Assembly: GCA_024224995.1 (NCBI GenBank)
Contig: JAAENB010001130.1
Span: forward strand, 1 to 7,612
Source of the DNA: a bacterium
Lineage (GTDB): Bacteria > Spirochaetota > UBA4802 > UBA5550
Length of the DNA: 7,612 nt
Reading direction: 5' to 3'
In this document: positions 1-7,612 of the stretch, piece after piece
Position numbering within the stretch: the stretch's first letter is position 1
Layout of the letters: every line of letters begins with the position of its first letter
Program-made: the position numbers and the translations under genes
Notes under the pieces: generated by a model
Seen by the model: only the letters and a program-made list of their open reading frames with translations
The model's database searches: none
Told to the model about the DNA's origin: nothing

Positions 1-158
1 GGCGGAACCCGTACCGGTGTCAGAGGAACGAGCTCTTTCTGCGGCGGAACCCGTACCGGTGTCAGAGGAACGAGCTCTTTCTGCGGCGGAACCCGGTCCG
101 GTGTCAGAGGAACGGGCTCTTTTCCTGCGGAAACCCGGTCCGGTCCGGTGTCAGAGGA
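1..158. repeat. Degenerate 42-bp tandem repeat array, cut by the window edge
   Basis: Two identical 42-bp units (1-42 and 43-84) are followed by a diverged unit (85-128) and a partial one (129-158). Each carries the core GGTGTCAGAGGAACG and a GC-rich CCGGT segment. Because 42 is a multiple of three, the first units stay open in several frames and read as a 14-residue repeat (VSEERALSAAEPVP) from position 2 onward. Small indels in the third and fourth units move the repeat core out of that frame, and the frame then runs through unrelated sequence to a stop at 197-199. I therefore read it as a non-coding minisatellite-like array. The C-terminus of a repeat protein starting upstream of the window is the alternative. 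The array probably continues to the left. Confidence 0.85.
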
Positions 159-206
159 GCCGACAGCCAACAGGGACTAATTACCTCATAGTGCAATAAA
201 AAAATC

Positions 207-235
207 TTGACGGTTTGGGTAATAAAATAGATAAT
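207..235 (+). promoter_or_regulatory. Sigma70-type promoter for the 179-residue hypothetical gene
   Basis: TTGACG at 207-212 and GATAAT at 230-235 are separated by exactly 17 bp; each hexamer is one base from consensus. Transcription would start near 242, giving a leader of about 35 nt before the ATG at 277. It lies in an AT-rich stretch immediately after the tandem array. Confidence 0.75.
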
Positions 236-276
236 AATGTGTATATATTTTTTACTAAATAAAAGGGATAAAAATA

Positions 277-816
277 ATGGGTTCTGACGGAGCGAGAGAT
301 TATTTTGAGAAGCTGAAAATTATTGAAAAATTCTGCGGTGGAGATGTGGAAATGGCTAAAATGGTGCTCAAAGGGGAGTATCAGGATATTATAGCCATAA
401 AGGGCCGTTTTAAAGATATGGATGATGGATTTTTTGGACTCTTCTTGATATTTATCAGCAAAATAACCAAAACGGTAGTTCGAAACTTTGTTATTGTATC
501 AAACAGCGCGTCATTATATTTGTATAAACCTTTTGATAACTGGAGAATCTTTATAGATAAACTGAATAAAGAACTTAATGACAAGGTTTCGGATACGGAA
601 AAGACCGAAGCCCTTATGGAATACCTTGATTCACTTGAAAGAGTACCGTTTTTTATAAATATCTTCGATTGGGTAGAAGATAACGATATTAAGAATATGA
701 CCGAGCAATTCCAGGAAGTCATCGGCCAGATCGTAGCCCTTGATGATACCGAAGTTCTACTTGATTTTGAAACAACAACCTCATTGTCATTATACGAAGA
801 CGGCGATATTCATTAG
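277..816 (+). CDS. Hypothetical protein, 179 residues, no recognised family
   Basis: I do not recognise this protein. The ATG at 277 has a Shine-Dalgarno core GGG at 265-267 (AAAAGGGA) with suitable spacing, and a near-consensus promoter lies about 40 bp further up, so expression as a single-gene unit is likely. There is no signal peptide. The N-terminal 40 residues look helical and charged (EKLKIIEKF, then GGDVEMAKMVL). Residues 51-80 are rich in hydrophobic and aromatic residues (GFFGLFLIFI, then FVIV) broken by SKITKTVVRN, so this is more likely a buried strand/helix pair than a true membrane span. Residues 85-150 hold aromatic-rich and acidic helices, and the C-terminus is acidic. A strong terminator follows about 35 bp after the stop. 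The protein is probably cytosolic; its function is unknown. Confidence 0.8.
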   Translation: MGSDGARDYFEKLKIIEKFCGGDVEMAKMVLKGEYQDIIAIKGRFKDMDDGFFGLFLIFISKITKTVVRNFVIVSNSASLYLYKPFDNWRIFIDKLNKELNDKVSDTEKTEALMEYLDSLERVPFFINIFDWVEDNDIKNMTEQFQEVIGQIVALDDTEVLLDFETTTSLSLYEDGDIH

Positions 817-849
817 CCTCCCGTACACGTATAGGACGTCGTAGGGCAA

Positions 850-884
850 AAAAAAAGACGGGTTATTTAAACCCGTCTTTTTTT
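850..884. terminator. Bidirectional intrinsic terminator between convergent units
   Basis: The stem GACGGGTT (857-864) pairs with AACCCGTC (870-877) around a 5-nt loop. It is flanked by a run of nine A (848-856) on the left and seven T (878-884) on the right. On the plus strand it ends the 179-residue gene. On the minus strand the hairpin is followed by nine U, and it sits immediately 3' of tRNA-Glu, ending the tRNA transcript. Confidence 0.9.
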
Positions 885-889
885 ATATG

Positions 890-962
<73 letters not shown>

Positions 963-969
963 ATTTAAG

Positions 970-1002
970 AATAGGAGAGATGTCGTCGGTTCCTCTCCTA
1001 TT
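970..1002 (-). other. Perfect 10-bp hairpin in the tRNA-Lys/tRNA-Glu spacer
   Basis: AATAGGAGAG (970-979) is perfectly complementary to CTCTCCTATT (993-1002), with a 13-nt loop. It fills most of the 51-nt spacer between the tRNAs. In the transcript it would form between the 3' end of tRNA-Lys and the 5' end of tRNA-Glu, where an RNase may cut. There is no U-run after it, so it does not look like a terminator. A role in processing is inference. Confidence 0.7.
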
Positions 1003-1013
1003 TATTGTACTAT

Positions 1014-1086
1014 TGAGTCGCCAGGGGATCGAACCCTGGACCCACGGCTTAAAAGGCCGTTGCTCTACCGACTGAGCTAGCGACTC
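1014..1086 (-). tRNA. trnK: tRNA-Lys, anticodon TTT
   Basis: On the minus strand a full cloverleaf folds. The acceptor stem GAGTCGC/GCGACTC has seven Watson-Crick pairs. The D arm contains GCTC...GAGC. The anticodon stem ACGGC/GCCGT has loop CTTTTAA, so the anticodon is TTT. The variable loop has 5 nt, and the T arm is CAGGG-TTCGATC-CCCTG. The discriminator is A, and CCA is not encoded (ATA follows). It is the first gene of the tRNA unit. Confidence 0.96.
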
Positions 1087-1105
1087 GATAAAAACAATGA
1101 AATAC

Positions 1106-1134
1106 CAAATACTTAATAGGGGACGGACTGTCAA
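1106..1134 (-). promoter_or_regulatory. Promoter for the tRNA-Lys/tRNA-Glu unit
   Basis: On the minus strand a perfect -35 box TTGACA (1129-1134) is followed after 17 bp by TATTTG (1106-1111), a weak -10 that matches only the first three bases of consensus. The start would fall near 1099, about 13 nt before the mature tRNA-Lys. Position and the perfect -35 support it; the -10 is the weak point. The rest of the spacer up to the purA stop (1135-1195) is A/T runs without a GC-rich terminator stem, so readthrough from purA into the tRNAs is possible. Confidence 0.6.
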
Positions 1135-1195
1135 ATAAAAAAAATTTTTATCCTAAAAAAGTTGAATATTTCGCAAAAAATTTCTAATAAAGTGC

Positions 1196-2682
<1,487 letters not shown>

Positions 2683-3426
2683 GTGAAAAGGAAATTATTA
2701 GATTTGCGTATTGGAAAGTATTTAAAATATGCTATTCCCATGCTTGTATTATTGGCTGTGCTTTTGCCTGCCGGTTTGCAGGCGGAATGGGGGGATAAAT
2801 ACGGACACCGGCGTACTGCTTACGCCCGCGAAGGGAGAGGTGACTCCTCTTATCGGAAATATAGAGTCAAAAAGGGAGATACCCTTTACCGGATATCAAG
2901 AAAGTTTAAAATTTCCGTAAATTCAATAACTGCCGCGAATAATCTCCGCAAAAATGGTTATATTCGCAGAGGAATGATCTTAAAACTGCCTGTTTCCGGT
3001 AAAAAGAAAAGAACTGCTGCAAAGCGAGGCACTAACAGGAAAAAAGAGCCCCCTGCTAAAAAAGTGAGATTCAGATGGCCTGTACGCTATATTCTTCACT
3101 GCAAAAGGGATGGTTTAAAAGGAGTTAAGCCAATCGGGGTGATAATAACAAGTAAACCCGGGTCTCCGGTAATTTCATCGGCCAGAGGCAAAGTGAAAAA
3201 GATCGGACGTATGAGAGGGTATGGGAAATATGTTATTATCACCCACAAAAACAGGTACATAACCGTATATTCAAACCTGGACAGGATCGTGGTGTCGGAA
3301 GGAGACTCTGTCGGATCGGGCAGGACTATTGGCCGGATAAACAGGGCGAATAAAAAGCTCCATTTTCAAATCGACCATTCAGGGAAACCCAAAAACCCGC
3401 TTCATTATTTACCGAAAAGAAGTTAA
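2683..3426 (+). CDS. Exported LysM + degenerate LytM (M23) protein, NlpD/EnvC-like
   Basis: An exported wall-binding protein of 247 residues. A basic N-terminus (KRK, KYLKY) and hydrophobic stretch 18-32 ending LQA-E suggest a signal peptide cut near residue 34; there is no lipobox. LysM, which binds peptidoglycan glycan, spans about 59-103 (YRVKKGDTLYRISRKF). A Lys/Arg-rich linker runs to 129. The LytM domain is about 130-243 and ends GKPKNPLHYLPKR, close to the end of NlpD. Aligned without gaps to the active-site segment of M23 peptidases, the zinc ligands His and Asp are Pro150 and Ile154, the YxHL His is Asn198, and the first His of HxH is Lys225; only His227 remains. It is therefore probably not a peptidase but an activator of N-acetylmuramoyl-L-alanine amidases, as known for NlpD and EnvC (inference). 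The start is uncertain: GTG 2683 follows a stop directly and lacks a ribosome site, while TTG 2704 has AAAAGGA 11 bases upstream and keeps the signal peptide. Confidence 0.88.
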   Translation: MKRKLLDLRIGKYLKYAIPMLVLLAVLLPAGLQAEWGDKYGHRRTAYAREGRGDSSYRKYRVKKGDTLYRISRKFKISVNSITAANNLRKNGYIRRGMILKLPVSGKKKRTAAKRGTNRKKEPPAKKVRFRWPVRYILHCKRDGLKGVKPIGVIITSKPGSPVISSARGKVKKIGRMRGYGKYVIITHKNRYITVYSNLDRIVVSEGDSVGSGRTIGRINRANKKLHFQIDHSGKPKNPLHYLPKRS

Positions 3427-3442
3427 GGGCAGTTGCCGGTTG

Positions 3443-3467
3443 TCAGTTGACAGTTTTCAGTTGACAG
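3443..3467 (+). repeat. Two direct copies of TCAGTTGACAG
   Basis: The 11-mer occurs at 3443-3453 and 3457-3467, 14 bp apart, each carrying a perfect TTGACA. The first copy is also part of an inverted repeat, TGTCA-GT-TGACA (3441-3452). It lies 17 bp after the LytM gene stop. Confidence 0.8.
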
Positions 3468-3489
3468 AAAGAGTTCTTTTCAGTATCTT
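3461..3489 (+). promoter_or_regulatory. Candidate dsbD promoter
   Basis: A perfect -35 TTGACA (3461-3466), inside the second copy of the 11-mer repeat, is followed after exactly 17 bp by TATCTT (3484-3489), matching consensus at 4 of 6 positions. Transcription would begin near 3496, putting the heptamer array in a leader of about 48 nt. The upstream repeat's TTGACA has no good -10 at 17 bp. Confidence 0.5.
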
Positions 3490-3496
3490 TTAACCT

Positions 3497-3524
3497 CAAA
3501 CTTTAAACTTCAAACTTCAAACTT
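3497..3524 (+). repeat. Four tandem heptamers (C/T)AAACTT
   Basis: CAAACTT, TAAACTT, CAAACTT and CAAACTT lie head to tail, ending 10 bp before the dsbD ribosome-binding site. The array is short and low in complexity. Slippage could change leader length, but no function can be assigned. Confidence 0.8.
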
Positions 3525-3543
3525 AAATCTATCAGGAGTAGCA

Positions 3544-5517
3544 ATGTATAAGAGAATTGGATTTTTATTAATGCTGATATCGGTATCCATGCTGATCTTA
3601 TCGTGTGGAAAGACTAAATATATAGAATATGCGGTTTACCCGGTTCCTGAAGGGGTTGAGGTTTTGGAGGAAGGGGTTACTTTTGCTGCCCTGAAGGCGG
3701 AGATTCCCGAAGGGAGTCATATTTACGGTAATCCGAAAGGGCCCGGAATAGGGAAACCTACAGAGGTTTTTGCCGATCCTCATGAACAGTTTATATTTGA
3801 GCCTGCTCAATTTCTTGCTCCGGAAAAATACCTGGGTCCGGGAGAAACCAAATTTACCTGGGTCTACAATAACGAAACAAAGGTTTTTCTGCCCTTTAGA
3901 GTAAAAAAGGGGACAAAACCCGGAAACTATACAATAAAAATCCGTTTTGAATCCCTGATGTGTACTAATACAACCTGTATTCCCCGGGATTTTACTTTTG
4001 AATACCCCGTAACAGTTCTTCCTGAGAGCTCTAAAGCCCCTGGAAAAGATAGCGGCATCATGGAAGAGTTTAACAACTCCGTTCCACCGGAAATGCCCGG
4101 TAAAGGCGATACCGGGCTTGCTGATGCCGGTACGGAAGGTTTAAAAGGGGCTGAGGGGACCGCTCCGGAAGCGACCGTTATTTCTCCGTTGATGTCACAG
4201 CTGGAAAACGAGCCTTTTGTTCCGCGCTTTATTGAAGCCTCAAATGTTACAACCCTTATCCAGGCTATTCTCTTTGGCCTTCTTGCCGGGTTTATTCTGA
4301 ATTTTATGCCCTGCGTGCTTCCGGTAGTGAGTTTAAAAGTAATGGCCCTGGTAAAGCACGCGGATAAAGACCGGAAAGAGCTTACCCTGCTGGGGGTGCT
4401 TTTTTCTCTGGGCATACTGGTCAGTTTCGCGGCCCTGGCTCTGCTTGCGGCATTTTTTGGATATAGCTGGGGCGGTTTGTTTCAGCATAAATTGTTTATT
4501 GTTATAATGACTGCTATTGTTTTTGTACTCTCTCTCACCATGTTTGAGGTTTTTGTTATTCATGTTCCGTCTTTTGTGGGGAAAGCCGTAAAAGAGAACA
4601 CCAATCATTATGCTGATGCTTTTATGAAAGGACTTCTGGCTACCCTGCTGGCGACTCCATGCAGCGGCCCTTTTCTGGGCGGAACCCTGGCCTGGGCCCT
4701 GTCGCAGCCGCCGTATATTATTTTTATAATATTTATGAGCATTGGTACCGGTATGGCTCTTCCCTACCTGGTCCTGACGATCAATCCCGGCTTATTAAAA
4801 TTTGTTCCCAAACCGGGCGAATGGATGAGGACATTTGAAAATATTATGGGATTTCTGCTGATATTTACGGTTGTATACCTGCTTGGTATTCTGGACGCGA
4901 ATTCAATTCTACCAATGATAATGTTTCTTGCTTTCCTGGCTGTTGCCTTCTGGCAGTACGGCAGGTTTGGCGCTATTTATCAGGGTAAATTAAAAAGAAT
5001 TATTTCTACGGCAGCGGTAGCGTTAATAGTTATTGGCGGTTATTTCCTTTCTTTTGAGTATCTTTATAAAGTTGATGATAGTCAAACTATGAAGAAAACC
5101 GCTTTTAGCCTTGAGGAGCTGTATAAGAACCGGGAAAGCGGTAATATCACCATGATAAAATTCACTGCTGACTGGTGCCCCAACTGTAAACTGGTTGAAA
5201 ACCTGTCACTGTATACTCCGAAAATAAAAAAGACTCTTGCCGAACATGATATCACCCTTATGGTCGCCGATATTACCAGGGAAAGCCCTGAAGCTCAGAA
5301 ATTGCTCAGAATTCTCGGCAGCCGTTCCATACCGTTCCTGGCCATAATGCCGCCGGGAGAGTCTTTTTATAGCCCAATTTGCCTCAGAGATATTTATTCA
5401 GAGGATGATGTTTTAAAGGGGATTGAAGAGGCGGTAAAGAGCAGGGGAACCGGAGCCGTTCATGAATCCGGTGATTCCGGGTTTAAATTCAAAATCGATA
5501 AAAATATGTTTAAGTGA
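3544..5517 (+). CDS. dsbD: Thiol:disulfide interchange protein DsbD, lipoprotein form
   Basis: It moves electrons from cytosolic thioredoxin across the inner membrane to periplasmic thiol-reducing proteins (family knowledge). The ATG has AGGAG five bases upstream. The 657-residue protein begins with a lipoprotein signal ending LILS-Cys21. A DsbC-like N-terminal domain (about 30-160) carries the pair Cys140 and Cys145 in CTNTTC; E. coli DsbD spaces this pair one residue wider. A Gly/Pro/Glu-rich linker (160-225) follows. The membrane domain (about 235-503, eight predicted helices) has both signature cysteines, Cys257 in NFMPCVLPVVSLK and Cys373 in ATPCSGPFLGG. The C-terminal thioredoxin domain (about 515-632) has the active site WCPNC (Cys545, Cys548) and a likely cis-Pro at 597 (SIPF). 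All six redox cysteines are present. A 25-residue polar tail ends the protein. It lies 117 bp after the LytM gene. Length and domain order are those of full-length DsbD; the lipidated N-terminus differs from E. coli. Confidence 0.95.
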   Translation: MYKRIGFLLMLISVSMLILSCGKTKYIEYAVYPVPEGVEVLEEGVTFAALKAEIPEGSHIYGNPKGPGIGKPTEVFADPHEQFIFEPAQFLAPEKYLGPGETKFTWVYNNETKVFLPFRVKKGTKPGNYTIKIRFESLMCTNTTCIPRDFTFEYPVTVLPESSKAPGKDSGIMEEFNNSVPPEMPGKGDTGLADAGTEGLKGAEGTAPEATVISPLMSQLENEPFVPRFIEASNVTTLIQAILFGLLAGFILNFMPCVLPVVSLKVMALVKHADKDRKELTLLGVLFSLGILVSFAALALLAAFFGYSWGGLFQHKLFIVIMTAIVFVLSLTMFEVFVIHVPSFVGKAVKENTNHYADAFMKGLLATLLATPCSGPFLGGTLAWALSQPPYIIFIIFMSIGTGMALPYLVLTINPGLLKFVPKPGEWMRTFENIMGFLLIFTVVYLLGILDANSILPMIMFLAFLAVAFWQYGRFGAIYQGKLKRIISTAAVALIVIGGYFLSFEYLYKVDDSQTMKKTAFSLEELYKNRESGNITMIKFTADWCPNCKLVENLSLYTPKIKKTLAEHDITLMVADITRESPEAQKLLRILGSRSIPFLAIMPPGESFYSPICLRDIYSEDDVLKGIEEAVKSRGTGAVHESGDSGFKFKIDKNMFK

Positions 5518-5537
5518 TGCCGGTTTCGAAAATTCAC

Positions 5538-5566
5538 TTGATTTTTTATTAAAATTCCTGTTTAAT
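5538..5566 (+). promoter_or_regulatory. Candidate promoter for the PAS-ATPase gene
   Basis: TTGATT (5538-5543, 4 of 6) and TTTAAT (5561-5566, 5 of 6) are 17 bp apart in the 80-bp gap after dsbD. The start would be near 5573, about 25 nt before the ATG. In the leader, TGCC (5575-5578) can pair with GGCA (5585-5588), which overlaps the ribosome-binding site. Confidence 0.5.
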
Positions 5567-5597
5567 AGTGTAATTGCCGCTAAAGGCAGGGATTTTA

Positions 5598-7433
5598 ATG
5601 ACCACAAAAGATGAACAAAATTACCTGGAATTAATAAAATATTTGCCTGATGTTGTTTACCGGGTTAATAAAAAAGGGATTTTTACTTTTTTAAACAATT
5701 CCGTGCGTCAATTCGGGTATGAACCGGTTGAGTTGATCGGTAAGCATTTCAGGACAATTATGCACCCCGGAGACGCGGAATATGTTCAGCGCGAGCGGGT
5801 TCGACTCGATTATAAGGGTGTGGAAACAGGTGCCGACGCGGCACCAAAGCTCTTTGATGAAATGAGAACCGGCAGCAGGATTACCAAGAATCTAAAAATC
5901 CGGGTAATGCGTAAAGAATACCTCCACCTGGTTGATGAACCTGAAAAAATAGAAGATTCTTTTTTTATCAAATCCGAGATTATATCTCTTGGTGTTCATT
6001 GTTTTGATGAGGATGGGAAGAGTTTTACCGGCACAATAGGAGTGATCCGGGACATATCCAGTGAAGATAAATCCATGGACGAATTGATTCGCCTGGAAAA
6101 ATACCACCTCATGCTCCTTGAAAATGCTTCTGATATTATAACAGTCCTTGCCAATGACGGAACCATGCTCTACCTGAGCCCGTCAATAAAAAAGATCCTG
6201 GGATATGATCAAATTGACCTCATCGGAGAAAATATTTACGTATTTGTTCATCAGGATGATAAACCTATTGTTGAAGAGTTTTTGGATAAAGGCGACAAAA
6301 ATTCGGATGAGGCTCAAACGATTGAATATCGATTTGAAAATAAAAAAGGGGGGTTCCGCAGCCTGGTAACGGTTTTTAAAAGAATAATTGATGATAGCGG
6401 AAGTCTCGCGTTTTATACGCTTAATTCATTCGATATTACGGAAAACAAAAAATTGCTCACCGAGCTCAGGGAAGCCCGTGATGAACTGGAGGACCGGGTC
6501 AAAGAACGAACCAGGGAACTGGAAACCGCGAACAAACTTCTTAAAGAGAGTGAAAACAGGCATCGCCTTGCAGAAGAACGGGCAAGGATCTTACTGGAAG
6601 GGTCTGATGATATTATTTTTTCCCTTGATAAAGAATGGAATTTTCTGACTGCAAGCAAAGCGGTACAAAAATATTTTCATATTTCACCAAAGGAAATGGT
6701 GTCAAAGAATTTTCTGGACACCTTATATGTTGGACTCGATGAAAAATCAACGATAAAGGAATTGGTCAGGGAAAAGCTTGAGATTTTCGCGAAAACAAGG
6801 GAGCCTGTCCAGTTCAAAACCGAAGTGCGGTCATTTCTTAGCGGCGAACCCAAGGAGATGAATATCCGGCTGGAGTATATCAACATAGAAGGGAAAAATG
6901 AGATCCTGGGCAAGGCGTTCCGTATTTATGAAGATGAATTGCTTAAATATTTTGTATCGGAAACCCAGGAATTTTTTATAGGGAATTATCTTGTTAATGT
7001 TGATGAGGTAAGTCAGCGTATCACAAAAAACCTGCTGCGATATTTCGATCATAAAGGCATTATCCTGCTGCGGCTGGGACTTCGGGAGATTATTATTAAT
7101 GCTATTGAACATGGGAACCTGGAAATAAGCTATGAAGAAAAATCGTTTGAAGTAATGGATGGCGATTTTATTGAACTCATCATGAAGCGGCAGCGTAATC
7201 CGGAATTCAGCAAACGGCGGGTTCACATAGAATATTCTCTCAACCCCGAACAGGTCTATTATAAGATCACGGACGAAGGAAAAGGATTTGATTATCAAAA
7301 GGAATTTCAACGGGACGGGAAAGGAAATATCGGCAGCGGCAGAGGAGTGAAACTGGCCAGGCAGATCTTTGACGAAGTAAGCTATAGCAAAAAAGGCAAC
7401 CAGGTTATTTTGGTGAAAAGGATCGAGGGTTGA
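5598..7433 (+). CDS. PAS-PAS-coil-PAS sensor with RsbW-like HATPase domain
   Basis: A cytosolic signalling protein of 611 residues with no membrane segment. The ATG at 5598 has GCAGGGA five bases upstream; an in-frame TTG at 5574 has no ribosome site. PAS 1 spans about 7-155, with an insertion near 75-125. PAS 2 spans about 167-282. Residues 283-325 form a charged coiled coil (RVKERTRELETANKLL). A third, more diverged PAS spans about 327-440. The C-terminus (455-611) is a GHKL ATPase of the RsbW/SpoIIAB kind: N box LREIIINAIEHGN with Glu497 and Asn501, G1 box DEGKGFD (559-565) and G2 box GSGRGVKLARQ (579-589). No dimerisation/phosphoacceptor His motif precedes it, and there is no receiver or SpoIIE phosphatase domain. 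About 45 residues (508-552) lie between the N and G1 boxes, more than in compact RsbW. It may phosphorylate or sequester an anti-sigma antagonist or other partner (inference); no partner gene lies in the window. Confidence 0.9.
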   Translation: MTTKDEQNYLELIKYLPDVVYRVNKKGIFTFLNNSVRQFGYEPVELIGKHFRTIMHPGDAEYVQRERVRLDYKGVETGADAAPKLFDEMRTGSRITKNLKIRVMRKEYLHLVDEPEKIEDSFFIKSEIISLGVHCFDEDGKSFTGTIGVIRDISSEDKSMDELIRLEKYHLMLLENASDIITVLANDGTMLYLSPSIKKILGYDQIDLIGENIYVFVHQDDKPIVEEFLDKGDKNSDEAQTIEYRFENKKGGFRSLVTVFKRIIDDSGSLAFYTLNSFDITENKKLLTELREARDELEDRVKERTRELETANKLLKESENRHRLAEERARILLEGSDDIIFSLDKEWNFLTASKAVQKYFHISPKEMVSKNFLDTLYVGLDEKSTIKELVREKLEIFAKTREPVQFKTEVRSFLSGEPKEMNIRLEYINIEGKNEILGKAFRIYEDELLKYFVSETQEFFIGNYLVNVDEVSQRITKNLLRYFDHKGIILLRLGLREIIINAIEHGNLEISYEEKSFEVMDGDFIELIMKRQRNPEFSKRRVHIEYSLNPEQVYYKITDEGKGFDYQKEFQRDGKGNIGSGRGVKLARQIFDEVSYSKKGNQVILVKRIEG

Positions 7434-7612
7434 TCTTTTTGTAATGTCGGCCCTGCTTCGCAGGGTCCGCACTCTCAAGAAACTCTTTTTAAATAGGGTC
7501 TTTTTCCGGGGATCTTACCCGGGGTGGTTTCAGAGACGTTGCAGTGCAACGCCTCTACGGGCCTGTTTCCGAAGATATTGCCCGGGGGTCAACACCACGG
7601 AGGGGTTAAACC
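7434..7612. other. Non-coding 3' end of the window with two hairpins
   Basis: No convincing gene is seen here. GGCCCTGC (7449-7456) pairs with GCAGGGTC (7460-7467) around a TTC loop, 16 bp after the PAS-ATPase stop. It could protect or end the transcript, but the nearest T-run (7486-7490) is 18 bases away, so it is not a standard intrinsic terminator. A second hairpin, CCGGG (7506-7510) with CCCGG (7518-7522), follows a run of five T. The GC-rich, repeat-like character recalls the left edge of the window, though the sequences do not match. Confidence 0.5.
7532..7556. repeat. REP-like palindrome
   Basis: CGTTGCA-G-TGCAACG (7537-7551) is a perfect 7-bp inverted repeat with a one-base centre. 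AGAG (7532-7535) and CTCT (7553-7556) extend it after one mismatch. Palindromes of the form AGAGACGTTGCA...TGCAACGTCTCT recur in many bacterial genomes as dispersed repeats, from memory. Only one copy lies in this window. Confidence 0.65.

Noticed and set aside
1..158. Left array as a CRISPR
   Set aside because: Units abut directly with no unique spacers, and the unit itself is too long and degenerate.
17..199. Small open frame through the left tandem array (60 codons from a GTG)
   Set aside because: No ribosome site, the coding is just the repeat, and the repeat core leaves the frame after indels. It could only be real as the end of a longer upstream gene.
7449..7467. Hairpin after the PAS-ATPase gene as an intrinsic terminator
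   Set aside because: The stem is good, but no T-run follows it directly; I kept it only as a hairpin.
6831..7478. Minus-strand open frame of 215 codons opposite the ATPase domain
   Set aside because: It is antisense to the N, G1 and G2 boxes of a recognisable GHKL domain and has no plausible ribosome site or composition.

Overview
The window carries five protein-coding genes and two tRNA genes from a bacterial chromosome of moderate GC content with AT-rich intergenic spacers. A spirochaete-like (Spirochaetota) origin is my best guess, held with modest confidence. PurA has the P-loop variant GDEGKAK and the flanking pattern [11 protein letters not shown], which I remember from Leptospira PurA. 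The last gene ends in an RsbW-type ATPase domain with an insertion of a kind I associate with spirochaete and deltaproteobacterial sensors. No rRNA or ribosomal protein is present to settle the lineage.

Layout, left to right. Positions 1-158 are a degenerate tandem array of a 42-bp unit, cut by the window edge. A near-consensus sigma70 promoter at 207-235 then drives an unrecognised 179-residue protein (277-816, +). A strong hairpin with A/T flanks (850-884) ends that gene and also the converging minus-strand tRNA unit. That unit reads tRNA-Lys(TTT) then tRNA-Glu(TTC), with a perfect 10-bp hairpin between the two tRNAs and a TTGACA promoter upstream of tRNA-Lys. purA (adenylosuccinate synthetase) lies upstream of the tRNAs on the same strand.

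The purA upstream region (2465-2682) is shared with a divergent rightward block of three genes. The first encodes an exported LysM + LytM/M23 protein that has lost three of four zinc ligands, so it resembles NlpD/EnvC-type amidase activators rather than an active endopeptidase. The second is a full-length DsbD-type thiol:disulfide transporter made as a lipoprotein. The third is a cytosolic PAS-PAS-coiled coil-PAS protein with an RsbW-like HATPase domain. Repeats and a good promoter candidate lie before dsbD, and another promoter candidate lies before the PAS gene, so the block need not be one operon. The first two genes act in the envelope (wall remodelling and periplasmic thiol reduction); the third senses an unknown signal. 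The last 179 bases are non-coding and hold three short hairpins, one of them a REP-like palindrome.

No mobile element, CRISPR array or clear novel system is visible. The points most worth following are the degenerate LytM protein, the orphan 179-residue protein, the partnerless PAS-ATPase, the hairpin between the tRNAs, and the repeat patches.
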